The notes beneath the pieces were generated by a model. That model made no database searches. It was not told the DNA's origin and saw nothing but the letters and a program-made list of their open reading frames with translations. The translations under genes were made by a program, and so were the position numbers. From Druceiella hillmani (lineage: Eukaryota; Arthropoda; Insecta; Lepidoptera; Hepialidae), in the NCBI GenBank assembly GCA_039881145.1, contig JAYKKI010000029.1, forward strand, positions 27,074,001 to 27,138,000: a stretch of 64,000 nucleotides of DNA. The letters are read 5' to 3'. Shown here in pieces: positions 62,240 to 64,000 of this stretch (its first letter is position 1; every line of letters starts with the position of its first letter).

Positions 62240-64000
62240 AAAACGTCGGCACTACATTTTCTTTCTCAAATCCATATTATTATAAATAAAATAATTATTA
62301 CTATAAATTGGGGTTTAAATAATTTTTTTTTTACTTTAAACGAGGCGACATTTGATTAGATAGTAATTATCGTAATATGTACTGACTATGACGTGATATT
62401 AAAAAAAAACTGAAATCCCCCTAAATATCGTTATATAAGTAGCTTTGTATATGTTTGTTTCACAAGCGATAAAAAATTAAAAATTTTCTTTTAAACTGTC
62501 ATTCTAAAAGCAAAATTGGCTAATTATATGGTTTTTCAGATTTATATTTCATCTAATTTATACGATAGATGGGGGAGAGTGTGCATTTAATTTCCATATA
62601 TTTTTATAGAACCTATTACAAAGCAAAAGTGTTTTGTTCGCATCCTTCGGATGAGAAAACTTAAGTAATAATATACATTTAACATAAAATAAACTCTTAA
62701 TGCACGCATTGATAATCTATCCATAAGCGTCAACTGTAACATTGAAAGTTCCACCCTGGGTAGAAAGTGAATTGAGTATTACAATAAATATTATACGGAG
62801 ATGTCAGACATACCAAAGCGCGTTTTATACCACGTAACATCTGTCGAAAAAATGATATGTTACGCAAGCTCACTGAGGCTTTAAAAATTATCAGTGACAA
62901 AAGGTGCCGTTCTCCGTTTAAATATTCAGAGTATACTTATTTACTTTATGAAAAGCTACAGTTGTATGAATTTTCGTATATACGTATGAAATTAGGTATA
63001 ACCTACTGCGTTATATTAAAAATATACGATAAAATTTACTATTCAATAAGAGCCCTGAGTAAATGTTCACAAATAACCTTCTTTTATATTTGCTTATATC
63101 AGGAGGCACGAGTATTGAATGGTAGTTTTACACGTTTTGCACTGAAATTAAAATAACTGAAACAGTCGATGGCCTTCGCTTTCTAAATCCAATTATTATT
63201 TCTTATATACACACACATATGTGAATTAATTGTTATGTTATTATATGCACCATTTACTTATAACCGAAACAGTGAGCAAAGGTTAACCGAAAGTTTGATC
63301 AAACCTAAAGACTACGCAAAAAATGTTTGATCCTTTGGTTCAATGTAGAATGATTTGATAAAAAGTAAATCTGAACTTTGTAATAATTGCTAGACTGTTA
63401 AATTATCAAATTTCTAGGTGACCACTGTATTTATATCCTTTTAAATTTCATCAACCTATTTTTGGGATGATAAAATTGGTCACAGCAAGTAGCAGTGTTT
63501 TCGACATTCTAAAGGGACAAAGGCGCTTGGAATATGAAAATAACTTTTATAATAGTCTGCCTTAGAGAAAAGTATTTTTCTCCTTTTGAGGTATCATTTG
63601 CAATATAGTGATTAGCATGAAAGTTACCCAAAATATTTAACGAGAAACAGAAACGTGCACGCAGATTTCTCACAAAAATGTTACTTGTAGGGCCGAACGA
63701 TAATAAAAAAGTTAACTGTTATTCTAATATATTTTTAATAATTCTATATTGAAATAATTGTTTCAAGTGTAAACACTCAGAGGGAATCATTTTATTAATT
63801 CTAAGATTTCTAACGAATTTATGTTTAATGCCTGTTAACTAAACCATCATATAGAAAACGGTTTTATATGGAGGGTATGAAAAATGGATATACAATTATA
63901 GACTTATAATAATTGGAATATAATGGCACAAGTGGGAGAGGAAAAAGTCGTACCAGCTTTCAATTATCGAATCCCATTAAAAGTATTCAGGTCCTCAACT
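62240..64000. other. AT-rich sequence without a recognised gene
   Basis: The plus-strand frame 62857-63156 (99 codons) is the longest; its sequence (Tyr/Ile/Leu/Lys-rich, KYSEYTYLLYEKLQLYEF) has no motif I recognise, and I cannot separate it from chance. No LINE 3' tail was defined after 62200. Confidence 0.4.

Noticed and set aside
62857..63156. 99-codon plus-strand frame
   Set aside because: AT-driven residue composition and no motif; listed only as part of an unassigned stretch.

Overview
This looks like nuclear DNA of an arthropod, most likely an insect. The window is strongly AT-rich (judged by eye) and has at least fourteen long (TA)n arrays. Its interspersed repeats are metazoan and typical of insects: RTE, R1-type and CR1/Jockey-type LINEs, Ty3/gypsy, Helitron, Penelope-type and DNA-transposon remnants. 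I see no bacterial gene layout, no operons, no tRNA or rRNA gene, and no host protein-coding gene that I can name. The best reading is an intergenic or intronic stretch that has collected decayed transposons. I cannot place it to order; several LINE 3' tails resemble ones common in Lepidoptera, but that is weak evidence.

Layout. 1-3 kb: a decayed DNA transposase whose motifs recall the Transib/RAG1-like group. 4.8-8.0 kb: a rearranged inverted repeat with arms of about 950 bp, an RTE 3' tail between them and TA/TG arrays at its edges. 11-16.4 kb: the start of an RTE-like LINE, a Helitron replication-protein remnant (minus), a Penelope-type fragment, a deleted Ty3/gypsy piece joining reverse transcriptase to integrase, a LINE reverse-transcriptase piece (minus) and an RTE 3' UTR. 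19.4-19.8 kb: a five-unit 76-bp tandem array with alternating unit types; relatives lie at 17.9 and 25.5 kb. 30.0-31.6 kb: an R1-type LINE (minus). 32.6-35.1 kb: a DNA transposon with TIRs of about 450 bp and an internally deleted gene of an unclassified family. 36-47 kb: mostly unique sequence with several GC-richer islands, two large hairpins, and a Penelope-type fragment whose sequence folds as a hammerhead ribozyme. 49.4-53.4 kb: a degenerate Ty3/gypsy element, broken by a tail-to-tail Penelope-type insertion. 54 kb: a possible short exon. 58-58.4 kb: a CpG-rich island. 59.2-62.2 kb: a two-ORF CR1/Jockey-type LINE with a ruined active site.

How the parts relate. No pathway or cellular system is encoded. 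Every recognisable protein is a transposon relic carrying stops, frameshifts or lost catalytic residues. The points of interest are structural: the hammerhead ribozyme and its half copy, the long-TIR transposon with a start-less 146-codon frame, the rearranged inverted repeat, and an unusual number of perfect short-loop hairpins. Alignments were made by eye, and family names come from remembered conserved motifs, not from searches.
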